From the NCBI RefSeq assembly GCF_020171315.1, contig NZ_JAIUZP010000005.1:310001-374000 (forward strand): a stretch of DNA of 64,000 bases, read 5' to 3'. Origin of the DNA: Pseudooceanicola nanhaiensis (GTDB lineage Bacteria; Pseudomonadota; Alphaproteobacteria; Rhodobacterales; Rhodobacteraceae). The position numbers and the translations under genes were made by a program. Under the pieces are notes generated by a model. That model was not told the origin of the DNA. It made no database searches and worked only from the letters and a program-made list of their open reading frames with translations. Below, piece after piece: positions 44,059-53,091 of the stretch. Within the stretch, counting starts at the first letter, position 1, and each line of letters opens with the position of its first letter.

Positions 44059-46893
44059 TCAGTGCGCCTGCGCCCAGTTTGCCCCGCGGCCTGCGTCCAC
44101 CACCAGCGGCACGTCGAGCTTCACCGCCGGATCGGCGGCATTCTCCATCACCGCGCGGGCGGCGGCGATGACCTCGTCCGCGGCGGCTTCGTCCACCTCG
44201 AACAGCAGTTCGTCGTGGACCTGCAGCAGCATCTTGGCGGGCAGGTGGGCGATGGCTTCGGGCATGCGGATCATGGCGCGCCGGATGATGTCCGCCGCCG
44301 CGCCCTGGATCGGGGCGTTGATCGCCGCACGTTTGGCAAAGCCCGCGCGGGGGCCCTTGGCGGCAATCTCGGGCGTGTGGATCTTGCGGCCAAAGAGCGT
44401 CTGGACGTAGCCATGCGCCTTGCCGAATTCCACCGTGGCATCCATGTAGTCGCGGATGCCGGGGAAGCGCTCGAAGTAGCGGTCGATGAAGCCCTGCGCC
44501 TCGGCCCGGGGGATGCGCAGGTTGCGCGCCAGCCCGAAGCCGGAAATCCCGTAAATCACGCCGAAGTTGATCGCCTTGGCCTGACGGCGCACCATCGGAT
44601 CCATCCCCTCGACCGGCACGCCGAAGACCTCGGATGCGGTCATCGCGTGGATGTCCTGCCCCTCGTGGAAGGCCTGTTTCAGCGCGTCGATCCCGGCCAC
44701 ATGAGCAAGGATGCGCAACTCGATCTGGCTGTAGTCGAGCGAGAGCAGCACCTTGCCCTCCTCCGCCACGAAGGCCTCGCGGATGCGGCGGCCCTCTTCG
44801 GAGCGGACGGGGATGTTCTGCAGGTTCGGATCGGTCGAGGCGAGCCGCCCGGTGTTGGCCCCGGTCTGGACGTAGGAGGTGTGGACGCGGCCCGTCTCGG
44901 GGTTGATGTGGGTCTGCAGGGCGTCGGTATAGGTGGATTTCAGCTTGGAGAGCGCGCGCCAGTCCAGCACGCGGCCCGGCAGCTCATGCTCCGTCGCCAG
45001 ATCCTCCAGCACGTCCGCGCCGGTGGCATAGGCGCCGGTCTTGCCCTTCTTGCCGCCTTCCAGCCCCATCTTGTCAAAGAGGATCTCGCCCAGCTGTTTC
45101 GGGCTGCCGACGTTGAAGGTCTCGCCGGCGAGTTCGTGGATCTCGGCCTCCAGCGCGGCCATCTTCTGAGCAAAGGCGTTCGACATGCGCGAGAGCGTGT
45201 CGCGGTCCACCTTCACGCCGTGCCGCTCCATCTGCGCCAGCACGGGCGAGAGCGGGCGTTCCAGCGTCTCGTAGACGGTGGTCACGCGGTCGCGGTGCAG
45301 CTGCGGCTTGAACAGCTGCCACAGCCGCAGGGTGATGTCGGCATCTTCGGCGGCGTATTTCACCGCCTCGGCCACGGGGACCTTGTCGAAGGTGATCGCG
45401 CTCTTGCCGGTGCCGAGCAGCGACTTGATCGGGATCGGCGTGTGGTCGAGGTACCGCTCGGAGAGCGTGTCCATCCCGTGCCCGTGTTCGCCCGCGTGCA
45501 GCGCGTAGGACAGCAGCATCGTGTCGTCGTAGGGCGCGATGGTCACACCGTAGCGGGCAAGGACCTTGGCGTCGTACTTCATGTTCTGGCCGATCTTGAG
45601 GACGGCGTCGTCCTCCAGTACCGGCTTCAGCGCGTCCAGCACGGCGTTCAGCGGCAACTGGCCCTCGGCAAGGCTGTCATCCTGAAAGAGGCCCTCGTCG
45701 CTGCCCCCGGCCTTGTGGCCCAGCGGGATGTAGCAGGCCTGACCGGCCTTGACGCTGAGACAGATGCCCACCAGTTCGGCCACCATCTCGTTCAGCGAAT
45801 TTGTCTCGGTGTCCACGGCGACATAGCCGCGGTCGTTGATCCGGTCGATCCAGACCTGAAGCGCCTCCATGGTCGAGACGCATTCATAGGCCTCGGGGTC
45901 GATCTTGGGGGCCTCGGGCGTGGCGGCGGGGCTGGCCTGCGTCACCTCGGGCTCGGGGATCGCGGGGGCCTCGACGTTCAGCGTCTTGGCGACGCGGGCG
46001 GTGAGGGTGCGGAACTCCATCTCGGTCAGGAAGGCCATCAGCACCTCGGGGTCCGGGTCCTTCACCTCGAGGTCTTCGAGGGAGAAGTCGAGCGGCGTGT
46101 CGCAGTCGAGCTGCACCAGCTTCTTGGACAGTTCGATCTGCGCGCGGTTCTCGATCAGGGTCTGGCGGCGCTTTGGCTGCTTGATCTCCTCGGCGCGGTC
46201 CAGCAGCGACTCGAGGTCGCCGTATTCGTTGATCAGGAGGGCCGCGGTCTTGATCCCGATGCCCGGCGCGCCCGGCACGTTGTCGACCGAGTCACCGGCC
46301 AGCGCCTGCACGTCCACCACCCGGTCGGGATAGACGCCGAACTTCTCGTGCACGCCGTCGCGGTCGATGCGGCGGTTCTTCATGGCGTCGAGCATCTCGA
46401 CCCCGTCGCCCACCAGCTGCATCAGGTCCTTGTCGGAGGAGATGATCGTCACGCGCCCGCCCGCCTCGCGGGCCTGACAGGCCAGCGTGGCGATGATGTC
46501 ATCGGCCTCGTAGCCCTCCAGCTCCTTGCAGGCGATGTTGAAGGCCTCGGTCGCCTGCCGGGTCAGCGGCATCTGCGGGCGCAGGTCCTCGGGCATCGCC
46601 TCGCGGTTGGCCTTGTAGAGGTCGTAGAGATCGTTGCGGAAGGTGTGACTGCCCTTGTCGAAGATAACGGCGACATGGGTGGGGGCGTCGGGGCCGGTGG
46701 CATCCTCGACATACTTCTGCAGCATGTTGCAGAAGCCCGAGACCGCGCCGATCGGCAGGCCATCGGACTTGCGCGTCAGGGGCGGCAGGGCGTGGTAGGC
46801 GCGGAAGATGAAGGCAGAGCCGTCGATCAGGTGCAGGTGGCAGCCCGTGCCGAACTGCGTCGCGGGCTGGTCCTTGGGGGTCTCGTTGCTCAT
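44059..46893 (-). CDS. polA: DNA polymerase I
   Basis: A 944-aa repair and primer-removal polymerase with all three domains. N-terminal 5' nuclease (LIDGSAFIFRAYHALPPLTR, SSDKDLMQLVGDGVEM); an apparently intact 3'-5' exonuclease (VAVDTETNSL, GQNMKYDAKVL, YAAEDADITLRLW); and the family A polymerase (SLDYSQIELRILAHVAGID, KAINFGVIYGISGFGLA, LLQVHDELLFEV). The start MSNETPKD at 46893 is preferred over an upstream in-frame ATG at 46944. Confidence 0.97.
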   Translation of the reverse strand: MSNETPKDQPATQFGTGCHLHLIDGSAFIFRAYHALPPLTRKSDGLPIGAVSGFCNMLQKYVEDATGPDAPTHVAVIFDKGSHTFRNDLYDLYKANREAMPEDLRPQMPLTRQATEAFNIACKELEGYEADDIIATLACQAREAGGRVTIISSDKDLMQLVGDGVEMLDAMKNRRIDRDGVHEKFGVYPDRVVDVQALAGDSVDNVPGAPGIGIKTAALLINEYGDLESLLDRAEEIKQPKRRQTLIENRAQIELSKKLVQLDCDTPLDFSLEDLEVKDPDPEVLMAFLTEMEFRTLTARVAKTLNVEAPAIPEPEVTQASPAATPEAPKIDPEAYECVSTMEALQVWIDRINDRGYVAVDTETNSLNEMVAELVGICLSVKAGQACYIPLGHKAGGSDEGLFQDDSLAEGQLPLNAVLDALKPVLEDDAVLKIGQNMKYDAKVLARYGVTIAPYDDTMLLSYALHAGEHGHGMDTLSERYLDHTPIPIKSLLGTGKSAITFDKVPVAEAVKYAAEDADITLRLWQLFKPQLHRDRVTTVYETLERPLSPVLAQMERHGVKVDRDTLSRMSNAFAQKMAALEAEIHELAGETFNVGSPKQLGEILFDKMGLEGGKKGKTGAYATGADVLEDLATEHELPGRVLDWRALSKLKSTYTDALQTHINPETGRVHTSYVQTGANTGRLASTDPNLQNIPVRSEEGRRIREAFVAEEGKVLLSLDYSQIELRILAHVAGIDALKQAFHEGQDIHAMTASEVFGVPVEGMDPMVRRQAKAINFGVIYGISGFGLARNLRIPRAEAQGFIDRYFERFPGIRDYMDATVEFGKAHGYVQTLFGRKIHTPEIAAKGPRAGFAKRAAINAPIQGAAADIIRRAMIRMPEAIAHLPAKMLLQVHDELLFEVDEAAADEVIAAARAVMENAADPAVKLDVPLVVDAGRGANWAQAH

Positions 46894-47105
46894 GTCGCGC
46901 CTCCGTTGGTCGGAGACGGTAATGCCACGATCCGCCCCGGGCATCCAGCGGGCAATGGTGCGGGGCGGGGGCTGCGCGGATCACGGCCCCGGCCGGGTGC
47001 ACAGCGTCAGCGGCAGGGCGTCGGGGCCGCCGCGCGCCCGGAAAATTCTTCGAAGAACTTTCCCAAGACTTTTCGAAAAGTATTGGGTGCCTCGCGTCGG
47101 GGCGG
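46894..47105. other. Intergenic region upstream of polA
   Basis: A 212-base gap between polA and the zinc-finger gene on the same strand. It contains a family 2 type A repeat near its right end and presumably the polA promoter. Confidence 0.5.
47041..47086 (+). repeat. Family 2 palindrome pair, type A, copy 2
   Basis: An imperfect dyad with half-site GAAAATTCTTC (47041-47062), then a second dyad CCAAGACTTTTC / GAAAAGTATTGG (47063-47086). It starts 20 bases downstream of the zinc-finger gene's stop codon. Confidence 0.65.
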
Positions 47106-47306
47106 TTACTTCGCCGCGGCGGTCAGCTCGGCTTCGGCCTTGGAGCCGCGCAGCACGTATTTCGCATCGCAATAGCCGCATTCGACGAAACCGGTCTCTT
47201 CCGGGATCGCCAGCCAGACGCGGGGATGTCCGAGCGCGCCTTCGCCGCCGTCGCAGGCCACCTTGGCAGAATCCACGATCTTCGTTTCGGGCGCTTCAAT
47301 CGACAT
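47106..47306 (-). CDS. Zinc-finger domain-containing protein (CHCC type, NDUFS6-like)
   Basis: A 66-aa protein with the Cys-His-Cys-Cys pattern [19 protein letters not shown] followed by [13 protein letters not shown]. This is the zf-CHCC domain shared with the mitochondrial complex I subunit NDUFS6. It is well conserved in Alphaproteobacteria. The short frame starts at MSIEAPETK; a much longer frame upstream overlaps the divergent oxidoreductase region and looks non-coding. Confidence 0.87.
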   Translation of the reverse strand: MSIEAPETKIVDSAKVACDGGEGALGHPRVWLAIPEETGFVECGYCDAKYVLRGSKAEAELTAAAK

Positions 47307-47507
47307 GCTGGCGTTCCTTCCGACTGGGGCCTCGACGGGCCGGGCTTGCGCTGCCCAAGATGCGGGCACGGGCCGGAATATGGGCGAAAACCGCGTGCGG
47401 AGCAAGCGGGGCGGCGCCGGTTCTGGACATCGTCGTCGGGTCGGGCAAAGCTGCCCGCGCAGAGGCCCAGCCACCCCCAGCTGCGGGCTTTCATTGGAAA
47501 GGACATC

Positions 47508-48659
47508 ATGCATATCGCCGTTATCGGGCGCGGGCTGATCGGCTCCGCCGCCGCACGTCATCTGGCCAAGGCCGGCGGGCAGGTCACCCTCATCGGCCCC
47601 GACGAACCCGCGGCCCTCGCCACCCACGAGGGTGTCTTCGGAAGCCACTACGACGAGGGACGGATCACCCGCGGGCTCGACCCTGCGCCGTTCTGGAGCC
47701 GCGCCAGCCGTGCCTCCATCGCGCGCTACCGCGAGATCGAGGCCGAGAGCGGCATCGCCTTCTACACCGAGGCAGGCAGCCTGATGTCCGGCCCCGAGGG
47801 GCAGGACTACATTCACCGCGTGGCCTCGGTTCGGGCGCGCGACGACATCGCCGCCGATGCGCTGACCGGTGCGGCGCTGGCCGAGCGGTTCCCCTACTTC
47901 GGCTTCCCCGAGGGCACGATGGGCCTGCACGAGGCCAAGGGCGCGGGCCATATCAGCCCCCGCCGCATGGTGGCCGCCCAGACCGCCGCGGCCGAACGCG
48001 CGGGCGCCGCGATCCTGCGGGCCGAGGCCATCGGCATCGACCCGGATGCGCAGGGCGTGACGATCCGCACCAGCGCGGGCGACCTGCGCGCCGACCGGGT
48101 TCTGGTTGCCGCCGGGGCCTTCACCAACCGGCTACTGGCCAATGCGCTGACGCTCAGCGTCTATGCCCGCCTCGTGCGGCTCTTCGTGCTCGACGCCGAG
48201 GAACACGCCCGGCTGGCAGACATGCCGAGCTGGATCTACCACGATGCCTCGGGCGATGAATTCTACATGCTGCCGCCGATCCGCTATCCCGACGGCACCG
48301 TGGCGCTCAAGATCGGCGGCGATCCCGAGGACATTCTGCTGCCCGACGATGCGGCGATGCGGGACTGGTTCCGCAGCGGCGGCGACCCGGAGGTCGGCGC
48401 CTACCTACAGGCCAAGTGCGAACGCTTCATTCCGGGCCTTCGGGCGGTGGAGATGCGCGACGTGCCCTGCGTCACCACCTACACGCCGGACGTGCGCCCG
48501 GTGCTGCGCTTCGTGGATGACCGCATCGCCGTGGCGGCGGGCGGCAACGGGCGCGGGGCCAAGAACTCCGACGAACTGGGGCGCCTCGGCGCGCTGGTGG
48601 TGCGGGACGAGGCGCTGCCCGACTGGGCGCTCGAACCCGCCGAGGAGGCCGCTGAATGA
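47508..48659 (+). CDS. FAD-dependent oxidoreductase (DAO/sarcosine oxidase-like)
   Basis: A 383-aa flavoprotein with an N-terminal dinucleotide-binding motif ([19 protein letters not shown]), [33 protein letters not shown] and a C-terminal FAD-contact region ([17 protein letters not shown]). The layout is that of monomeric sarcosine oxidase or N-methyl amino acid oxidase-type enzymes. Substrate not determined. GGAAAGGA precedes the ATG. It overlaps gph by four bases. Confidence 0.82.
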   Translation: MHIAVIGRGLIGSAAARHLAKAGGQVTLIGPDEPAALATHEGVFGSHYDEGRITRGLDPAPFWSRASRASIARYREIEAESGIAFYTEAGSLMSGPEGQDYIHRVASVRARDDIAADALTGAALAERFPYFGFPEGTMGLHEAKGAGHISPRRMVAAQTAAAERAGAAILRAEAIGIDPDAQGVTIRTSAGDLRADRVLVAAGAFTNRLLANALTLSVYARLVRLFVLDAEEHARLADMPSWIYHDASGDEFYMLPPIRYPDGTVALKIGGDPEDILLPDDAAMRDWFRSGGDPEVGAYLQAKCERFIPGLRAVEMRDVPCVTTYTPDVRPVLRFVDDRIAVAAGGNGRGAKNSDELGRLGALVVRDEALPDWALEPAEEAAE

Positions 48660-49315
48660 GCACGCGCCTTCCGGTGATCTTCGATCTCGACGGCACGCTG
48701 ATCTCCTCGGCCCCGGACATCCGGGAGGGGCTGAACGCCGCGCTGGAAGAGGTGGGTGCCGGGCCGCTCGACCTACCGACGGTCGTCTCCTTCATCGGCT
48801 GGGGCCTGCCCCGGCTGGTGGAGCAGGCCGCCGACCACCTGCGGCTGGACCGGGCGGGCCTGCCCGCGCTGACCGACCGGACGATGCATCACTACAAGGC
48901 TCTCAGCGGCAGCCGCACCGCGCTCTTCCCGGGCGTGGCGGAGGTGCTGGCGGAGCTGGCAGGGGCGGGCCATCCGCTCGCGCTCTGCACCAACAAACCT
49001 GCGGCCGCGACGATTGAGGTGCTGGCGCATCTTGGCCTTTCCGAGACCTTTGCCAGCGTGGTCTGCGGCGATAGCCTGCTAACCCGCAAGCCCGATCCGG
49101 AGATGCTGCGCCTCTCGCTCAGCGAGCTTGGGGCGGGCCATGCGGTCTATGTCGGGGACAGCGAAATCGACGCCGAGACGGCAGAGCGCGCGGGCCTGCC
49201 CTTCGCGCTTTTCACCGAAGGCTATCGTCATTGCGCGGTAGAGGAGATGACCCACGCCGCCGCCTTCGACGATTTCGCGGCGTTGCCGGGGATCGTGGCG
49301 CAGCTCGCGGGCTGA
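48656..49315 (+). CDS. gph: Phosphoglycolate phosphatase-like HAD hydrolase
   Basis: A 219-aa HAD enzyme: PVIFDLDGTLISSAPDI (nucleophile Asp), ALCTNKPAAATIEVLAHLG, GDSLLTRKPDPEML and YVGDSEIDAETAERAG. Fits Gph, which turns 2-phosphoglycolate into glycolate, although related HAD phosphatases cannot be excluded from motifs alone. The ATGA overlap with the upstream oxidoreductase shows co-translation. The lrgB/lrgA genes converge on it 22 bases away. Confidence 0.82.
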   Translation: MSTRLPVIFDLDGTLISSAPDIREGLNAALEEVGAGPLDLPTVVSFIGWGLPRLVEQAADHLRLDRAGLPALTDRTMHHYKALSGSRTALFPGVAEVLAELAGAGHPLALCTNKPAAATIEVLAHLGLSETFASVVCGDSLLTRKPDPEMLRLSLSELGAGHAVYVGDSEIDAETAERAGLPFALFTEGYRHCAVEEMTHAAAFDDFAALPGIVAQLAG

Positions 49316-49337
49316 GTGCCCGCGCGCCGCAGGGCCG

Positions 49338-50054
49338 TCAGAGCAGCCAGGTCACGATATAGGGCACGATGACGGCGGTGAGCAGGGCGTTCAGCCCCAT
49401 GCCGATGCCGGCGAAAGCGCCCGCCGTCTCGTTGATCTGCAGTGCCCTTGCGGTGCCCACGCCATGGGCCGCCACGCCGGTGGCAAAGCCGCGGGCGCGC
49501 CAGTCGGTCAGGCCGAGGGCGTTGAAGGTGGGCGTCACCACGATGGCGCCGAGGATGCCGGTGATCAGCACCAGAACGGCGGTCAGCGTGGGCAGGCCGC
49601 CGACCTTCTCGGAGATACCGATGGCGACCGGGGCGGTGGTGCTCTTGGGCGCCAGCGAGACCAGCGTGGTGTGATCGAGCCCCATCATCATCCCCACGGC
49701 GATCGCCACCAGAACGGCGGTGAGCGAGCCCGCCACCAGCGCCGCCAGCATCGGGATCAGCGCCCGGCGGATGTGGACCCGGTTGGCATAGAGCGGCACC
49801 GCCAGCGACACGGTCGCCGGGCCAAGCATGAAGTGGACGAACTGCGCGCCCTCGAAATAGGTGTGATAGGGCGTGCCGGTGATCAGCAGCAGCGCCGAGA
49901 CGAGGATCGTCGCGATCATCACCGGGTTCGCATAGGGCGCGCGGTTGAAGCGCCGGAAGATAGCGTCGCCGATCACGTAGGCCAGCAGCGTCATGGTCAG
50001 CCAGAGCAGCGGGCCCTTGGCGAGGTAGGTCCAGATATCGGGCAGCGCGGTCAT
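49338..50054 (-). CDS. lrgB: LrgB family membrane protein
   Basis: A 238-aa polytopic membrane protein. FMLGPATVSLAVPLYANR, LAPKSTTAPVAIGISEKVGG and GFATGVAAHGVGTARALQIN are LrgB/CidB signatures. LrgAB proteins include the plant plastid glycolate/glycerate translocator; others are linked to pyruvate uptake or cell lysis control. Its ATG overlaps the lrgA stop (ATGA). Confidence 0.92.
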   Translation of the reverse strand: MTALPDIWTYLAKGPLLWLTMTLLAYVIGDAIFRRFNRAPYANPVMIATILVSALLLITGTPYHTYFEGAQFVHFMLGPATVSLAVPLYANRVHIRRALIPMLAALVAGSLTAVLVAIAVGMMMGLDHTTLVSLAPKSTTAPVAIGISEKVGGLPTLTAVLVLITGILGAIVVTPTFNALGLTDWRARGFATGVAAHGVGTARALQINETAGAFAGIGMGLNALLTAVIVPYIVTWLL

Positions 50055-50413
50055 TGCTTGGCCTCCTTCGGGCCCTCGGTCAGGCGCGCCACGCCGACGA
50101 AGGTGAAGGCACCCACGATCAGCGCCAGCGTCGTCGAGGCCAGCACCGCCAGCAGCAGGCCGAGGCCCTCGCTCTCCATGATGGAGAGGTGCTGCACCAC
50201 GCCGACGCCCGCGGGCACGAAGAGCATCGAGAGATGCGCCAGCAGCCCCTGCGCGGTGGAGGACACCATCCGGGCCACGGCCGGGAACAGCAGGAAGGTG
50301 ACGAAGAGCCCGGCAAGGCCCAGCACGGGGCCGGGCAGCGACAGGCCAAGCCCGCGCACGAGCGTCTCGCCCGCCAGCTGGAAGCCGAGAATGATGACGA
50401 TATTCAGGATCAT
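50051..50413 (-). CDS. lrgA: LrgA/CidA family membrane protein
   Basis: A 120-aa protein with four membrane segments, including LAGETLVRGLGLSLPGPVLG and HLSMLFVPAGVGVVQHLSIM, the core LrgA/CidA motifs. It is the upstream partner of lrgB. The pair forms a small operon converging on gph. Confidence 0.92.
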   Translation of the reverse strand: MILNIVIILGFQLAGETLVRGLGLSLPGPVLGLAGLFVTFLLFPAVARMVSSTAQGLLAHLSMLFVPAGVGVVQHLSIMESEGLGLLLAVLASTTLALIVGAFTFVGVARLTEGPKEAKQ

Positions 50414-50699
50414 GGTCCGGGTCCCTTCAAGGATGCGTCGCGGCGCGTGGGCGCGGGAATGCGGGGCGATCTACTGTGTGACGCAACGTCTGAAAACCCC
50501 CGTCCGCTGCAGGGCCGCCTTTCCGAAACCGGGCACCCGGCGGCGGGGCTGTCCGTTTTCTTCGAAGAAAACGGGCCGGAAAATTCGAATTTTCCGGGCA
50601 GCGTGGCCGGTCTTGGCGCGGACGGCAAGCGGGGCGTTGCGGGGCAGGGGGTGAAAAACCGGGCGCCCCGCCTCATTGGCGGGCGCTGCGGAAACGGCG
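50414..50699. other. Intergenic region between GNAT gene and lrgA
   Basis: A 286-base gap holding a family 2 type B palindrome pair and presumably the lrgAB promoter. No gene supported. Confidence 0.5.
50553..50597 (+). repeat. Family 2 palindrome pair, type B, copy 2
   Basis: Two perfect 22-bp palindromes separated by one base: half-site CCGTTTTCTTC (50553-50574) and half-site CCGGAAAATTC (50576-50597). Confidence 0.8.
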
Positions 50700-51176
50700 T
50701 CAGGCCGTCGCGGTGAGGTCCCGGGTAAAGGTGAGGCTGGTGGGCCGGTCGTAGCCGTCATGTGCCGTGCGCCCGGTCTCGACGAAGCCCATGCGGGCAA
50801 AGATTGCGTGGTTCTCGGTCAGCTCGATTCGGGATTGCAGCACGATCCGGGGCAGGCCGAGGACCGCGGCACGCGTCACCGCATGGTCCATCAACTGCCG
50901 GGACAGCCCCGTGCCGCGGGCGGCCTCCGCCACGGCGAGCTTGCCGAGGTAGAGGTGATCCGTCTCGGGCGTCAGCAGCACGCAGGCCAGCGGCGCGGGG
51001 CCCGGGCGGATCACCCAGAGCTCTTTCGTCGCAGCGTCGCGGGCGAGGCTCTCGGGCGTCATGCGGTGGAGCGAGGAGGGCGGATCGATCCGCGCCTCCA
51101 TATAGGCAAAGGCCGCGTGGAGCAGGGCATGGACGGGGGCCATGTCATCCTGCGGTCCGAGGCGGACAGGCTGCAT
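50700..51176 (-). CDS. GNAT family N-acetyltransferase
   Basis: A 158-aa acetyltransferase. The acetyl-CoA-binding motif A is LYLGKLAVAEAARGTGLSRQLMDHAV and motif B ends with ENHAIFARMGFVETGR. Substrate unknown. It begins 2 bases after the rluB stop codon, so the two are likely co-expressed; a role in ribosome or tRNA modification is possible but unsupported. Confidence 0.87.
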   Translation of the reverse strand: MQPVRLGPQDDMAPVHALLHAAFAYMEARIDPPSSLHRMTPESLARDAATKELWVIRPGPAPLACVLLTPETDHLYLGKLAVAEAARGTGLSRQLMDHAVTRAAVLGLPRIVLQSRIELTENHAIFARMGFVETGRTAHDGYDRPTSLTFTRDLTATA

Positions 51177-51178
51177 GA

Positions 51179-52417
51179 TCAGCCGCGCGGCTTGCGGCGC
51201 GGGCCGGACGGGGCGCCGTCACGGCCGGGTCTGGGCCCGGATTTCGGGCCTGCGCCGGAGCCGGTGCGCGGCCCGGGCTTCGCGCCGGACTTGGGTCCGG
51301 AGGTAGGGCCGGATTTCGGGCCAGACTTGGTGCCAGTCTTGGAACCCGGCTTGCTGCCATCGCGCGCGCGGGCGCCGGGCTTGGCGTTGAAGCCTTCACC
51401 CTCCTGTGCGCGGTCACGGCCAAAGCCGCCGGGCTTGCCGCCAGTGCGGGGGCCCCTACCGGGGGCTCCGCCCTCGGTGCGCGGCCCCTTGCCGGTGGAG
51501 GCGCCACCCGAACGGGGGCCTTTGCCTGCAGGGCCATCGGCCCGGGCGGCGCGGCCCGCGGTGATGCCCTTGCCGGTGAAGATCGTGCCTTCCCAGGCCG
51601 GGGCCTCGGGCTTCGGCTTGGCGGGCTTGCGCGGGCGCAGGCCGGGCTTGCCCTTGGCGGCGCGCGCAGTGCCGATGTCGTCGCCCAGCTCCAGCCCCAG
51701 CTGGTCGCGCAGCACGCGGCGGCGCAGTTCCTCGACCGCGCCGGGCTTCAGCTGGCCCAGCTGGAACGGCCCGTAGCTGACGCGGATCAGCCGGTTCACG
51801 GTCAGACCGATCTCGGTCATGGCGCGGCGGATCTCGCGGTTCTTGCCCTCGCGCAGGCCCACGGTCAGCCAGGCGTTCGCGCCCTGCTGGCGGTCGACGG
51901 TCACCGTCATCGGCTGGAACTTTTCGCCCTCGATGACCACGCCCTTGCGCAGCGGTTCGAGGTCGGCGTCCTGCGGCTTGCCGTTCACCCGCACCCGGTA
52001 CTTGCGCAGCCAGCCGGTCGACGGCAGCTCCAGCCGGCGCTTCAGCTCGCCATCGTTGGTCAGCAGCAGAAGCCCTTCGGAGTTGAGGTCGAGCCGGCCC
52101 ACGGACATCACGCGCGGCATGTCCTCGGGCAGTTCGTCGAAGATCGTGGCGCGGCCCTGTTCGTCCTTCGCCGTGGTCACGAGGCCGGTGGGTTTGTGGT
52201 AGAGCCAGAGGCGCGGCGGCTCGGCGGCGGCCAGCGGCTTGCCGTCCACCGTGATCTTGTCACGCTCGGTCACGTTCAGCGCGGGGCTGTCGATCTTCTT
52301 GCCGTTGACGGTGACGCGGCCAGCCTCGACCAGCCGCTCCGCGTCTCGGCGGGAGGCGACGCCGGCGCGGGCCAGCACTTTGGCGATCCGGTCGCCGGGG
52401 GGGGATTTCTGCTCCAT
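51179..52417 (-). CDS. rluB: rRNA pseudouridine synthase RluB-like, with long basic tail
   Basis: A 412-aa protein. S4 domain (RIAKVLARAGVASRRDAERL, TVNGKKIDSPALNV), then the RsuA/RluB catalytic domain with VMSVGRLDLNSEGLLLLTNDG (catalytic Asp), LREGKNREIRRAMTEIG and RVSYGPFQLG. After about residue 250 comes a disordered, strongly basic tail rich in Gly, Pro, Lys, Arg and Ser with repeated (K/T)SGPKSG units. Such tails are common in alpha-proteobacterial RluB proteins. A longer frame upstream would overlap the divergent tadA, so MEQKSPPGD is preferred. Confidence 0.9.
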   Translation of the reverse strand: MEQKSPPGDRIAKVLARAGVASRRDAERLVEAGRVTVNGKKIDSPALNVTERDKITVDGKPLAAAEPPRLWLYHKPTGLVTTAKDEQGRATIFDELPEDMPRVMSVGRLDLNSEGLLLLTNDGELKRRLELPSTGWLRKYRVRVNGKPQDADLEPLRKGVVIEGEKFQPMTVTVDRQQGANAWLTVGLREGKNREIRRAMTEIGLTVNRLIRVSYGPFQLGQLKPGAVEELRRRVLRDQLGLELGDDIGTARAAKGKPGLRPRKPAKPKPEAPAWEGTIFTGKGITAGRAARADGPAGKGPRSGGASTGKGPRTEGGAPGRGPRTGGKPGGFGRDRAQEGEGFNAKPGARARDGSKPGSKTGTKSGPKSGPTSGPKSGAKPGPRTGSGAGPKSGPRPGRDGAPSGPRRKPRG

Positions 52418-52478
52418 CTTCCCGCGATAGCCGGATTCGGGCGCTTGCGGAAGACGGGACAGCGGGGCAGGAAGGGCC

Positions 52479-52928
52479 ATGACATTCCGCAGCCACATGC
52501 AGATCGCGCTGGACGAGGCGCAGGCCGCAGGCCGCCGGGGCGAGGTGCCGGTGGGCGCCGTGCTGCTCTCGCCGGAGGGGGCGGTACTGGCGCGCGACGG
52601 CAACCGCACGCGGGAATTGAACGACCCCACCGCCCATGCCGAGATACTGGTGATCCGCGCCGCCTGCGCGGCGCTGGGGCAGGAGCGGCTGCCGGGCTGC
52701 GATATCTACGTGACGCTGGAACCCTGCCCGATGTGCGCGGCGGCGATCTCCAACGCGCGGATCGCGCGGGTCTATTACGGGGCGGCCGATCCCAAGTCGG
52801 GCGGCGTGGCGCAGGGGCCGCGGATCTTCACCCATCCCCAGTGCCACCATGTGCCCGAGGTCTATGACGGGATCGGTGCGGCACCGGCCGAGGCGCTGCT
52901 GAAGGATTTCTTCGCCGCGCGTCGGTGA
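52479..52928 (+). CDS. tadA: tRNA-specific adenosine deaminase
   Basis: Deaminates A34 to inosine in tRNA-Arg(ACG). The 149-aa protein has the zinc site TAHAEILVIR (His53, Glu55) and EPCPMCAAAI (Cys83, Cys86), plus RVYYGAADPKSGG. It is divergent from rluB with 61 bases between the start codons. Confidence 0.93.
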   Translation: MTFRSHMQIALDEAQAAGRRGEVPVGAVLLSPEGAVLARDGNRTRELNDPTAHAEILVIRAACAALGQERLPGCDIYVTLEPCPMCAAAISNARIARVYYGAADPKSGGVAQGPRIFTHPQCHHVPEVYDGIGAAPAEALLKDFFAARR

Positions 52929-52936
52929 GGCTCTCC

Positions 52937-52981
52937 CCGGAAAATTCGAATTTTCCGGTCCGTTTTCTTCGAAGAAAACGG
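52937..52981 (-). repeat. Family 2 palindrome pair, type B, copy 3 (inverted order)
   Basis: Perfect palindromes with half-sites CCGGAAAATTC (52937-52958) and CCGTTTTCTTC (52960-52981), in the opposite order to copies 1 and 2. It starts 8 bases after the tadA stop. Confidence 0.8.
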
Positions 52982-53004
52982 GCAGGGCCCTCTGACGGAC
53001 GCAT

Positions 53005-53050
53005 CCAGGATTTTTCGAAAAATCTTGGCAAAATTCCTGGAAGAATTTTG
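53005..53050 (-). repeat. Family 2 palindrome pair, type A, copy 3 (inverted order)
   Basis: Near-palindrome CCAGGATTTTTC / GAAAAATCTTGG (53005-53028), then stem CAAAATTC / GAATTTTG (53029-53050). It is the reverse-complement order of type A copy 1. Confidence 0.7.
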
Positions 53051-53091
53051 AGGGGCCGCGGGCGGCCCCTCGCAAGCATCGGTCAGGGCGA

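Noticed and set aside
43873-47175. A plus-strand open frame of about 1100 codons opposite polA
   Set aside because: It mirrors polA, whose domains are complete on the other strand. The product has no recognisable motif.
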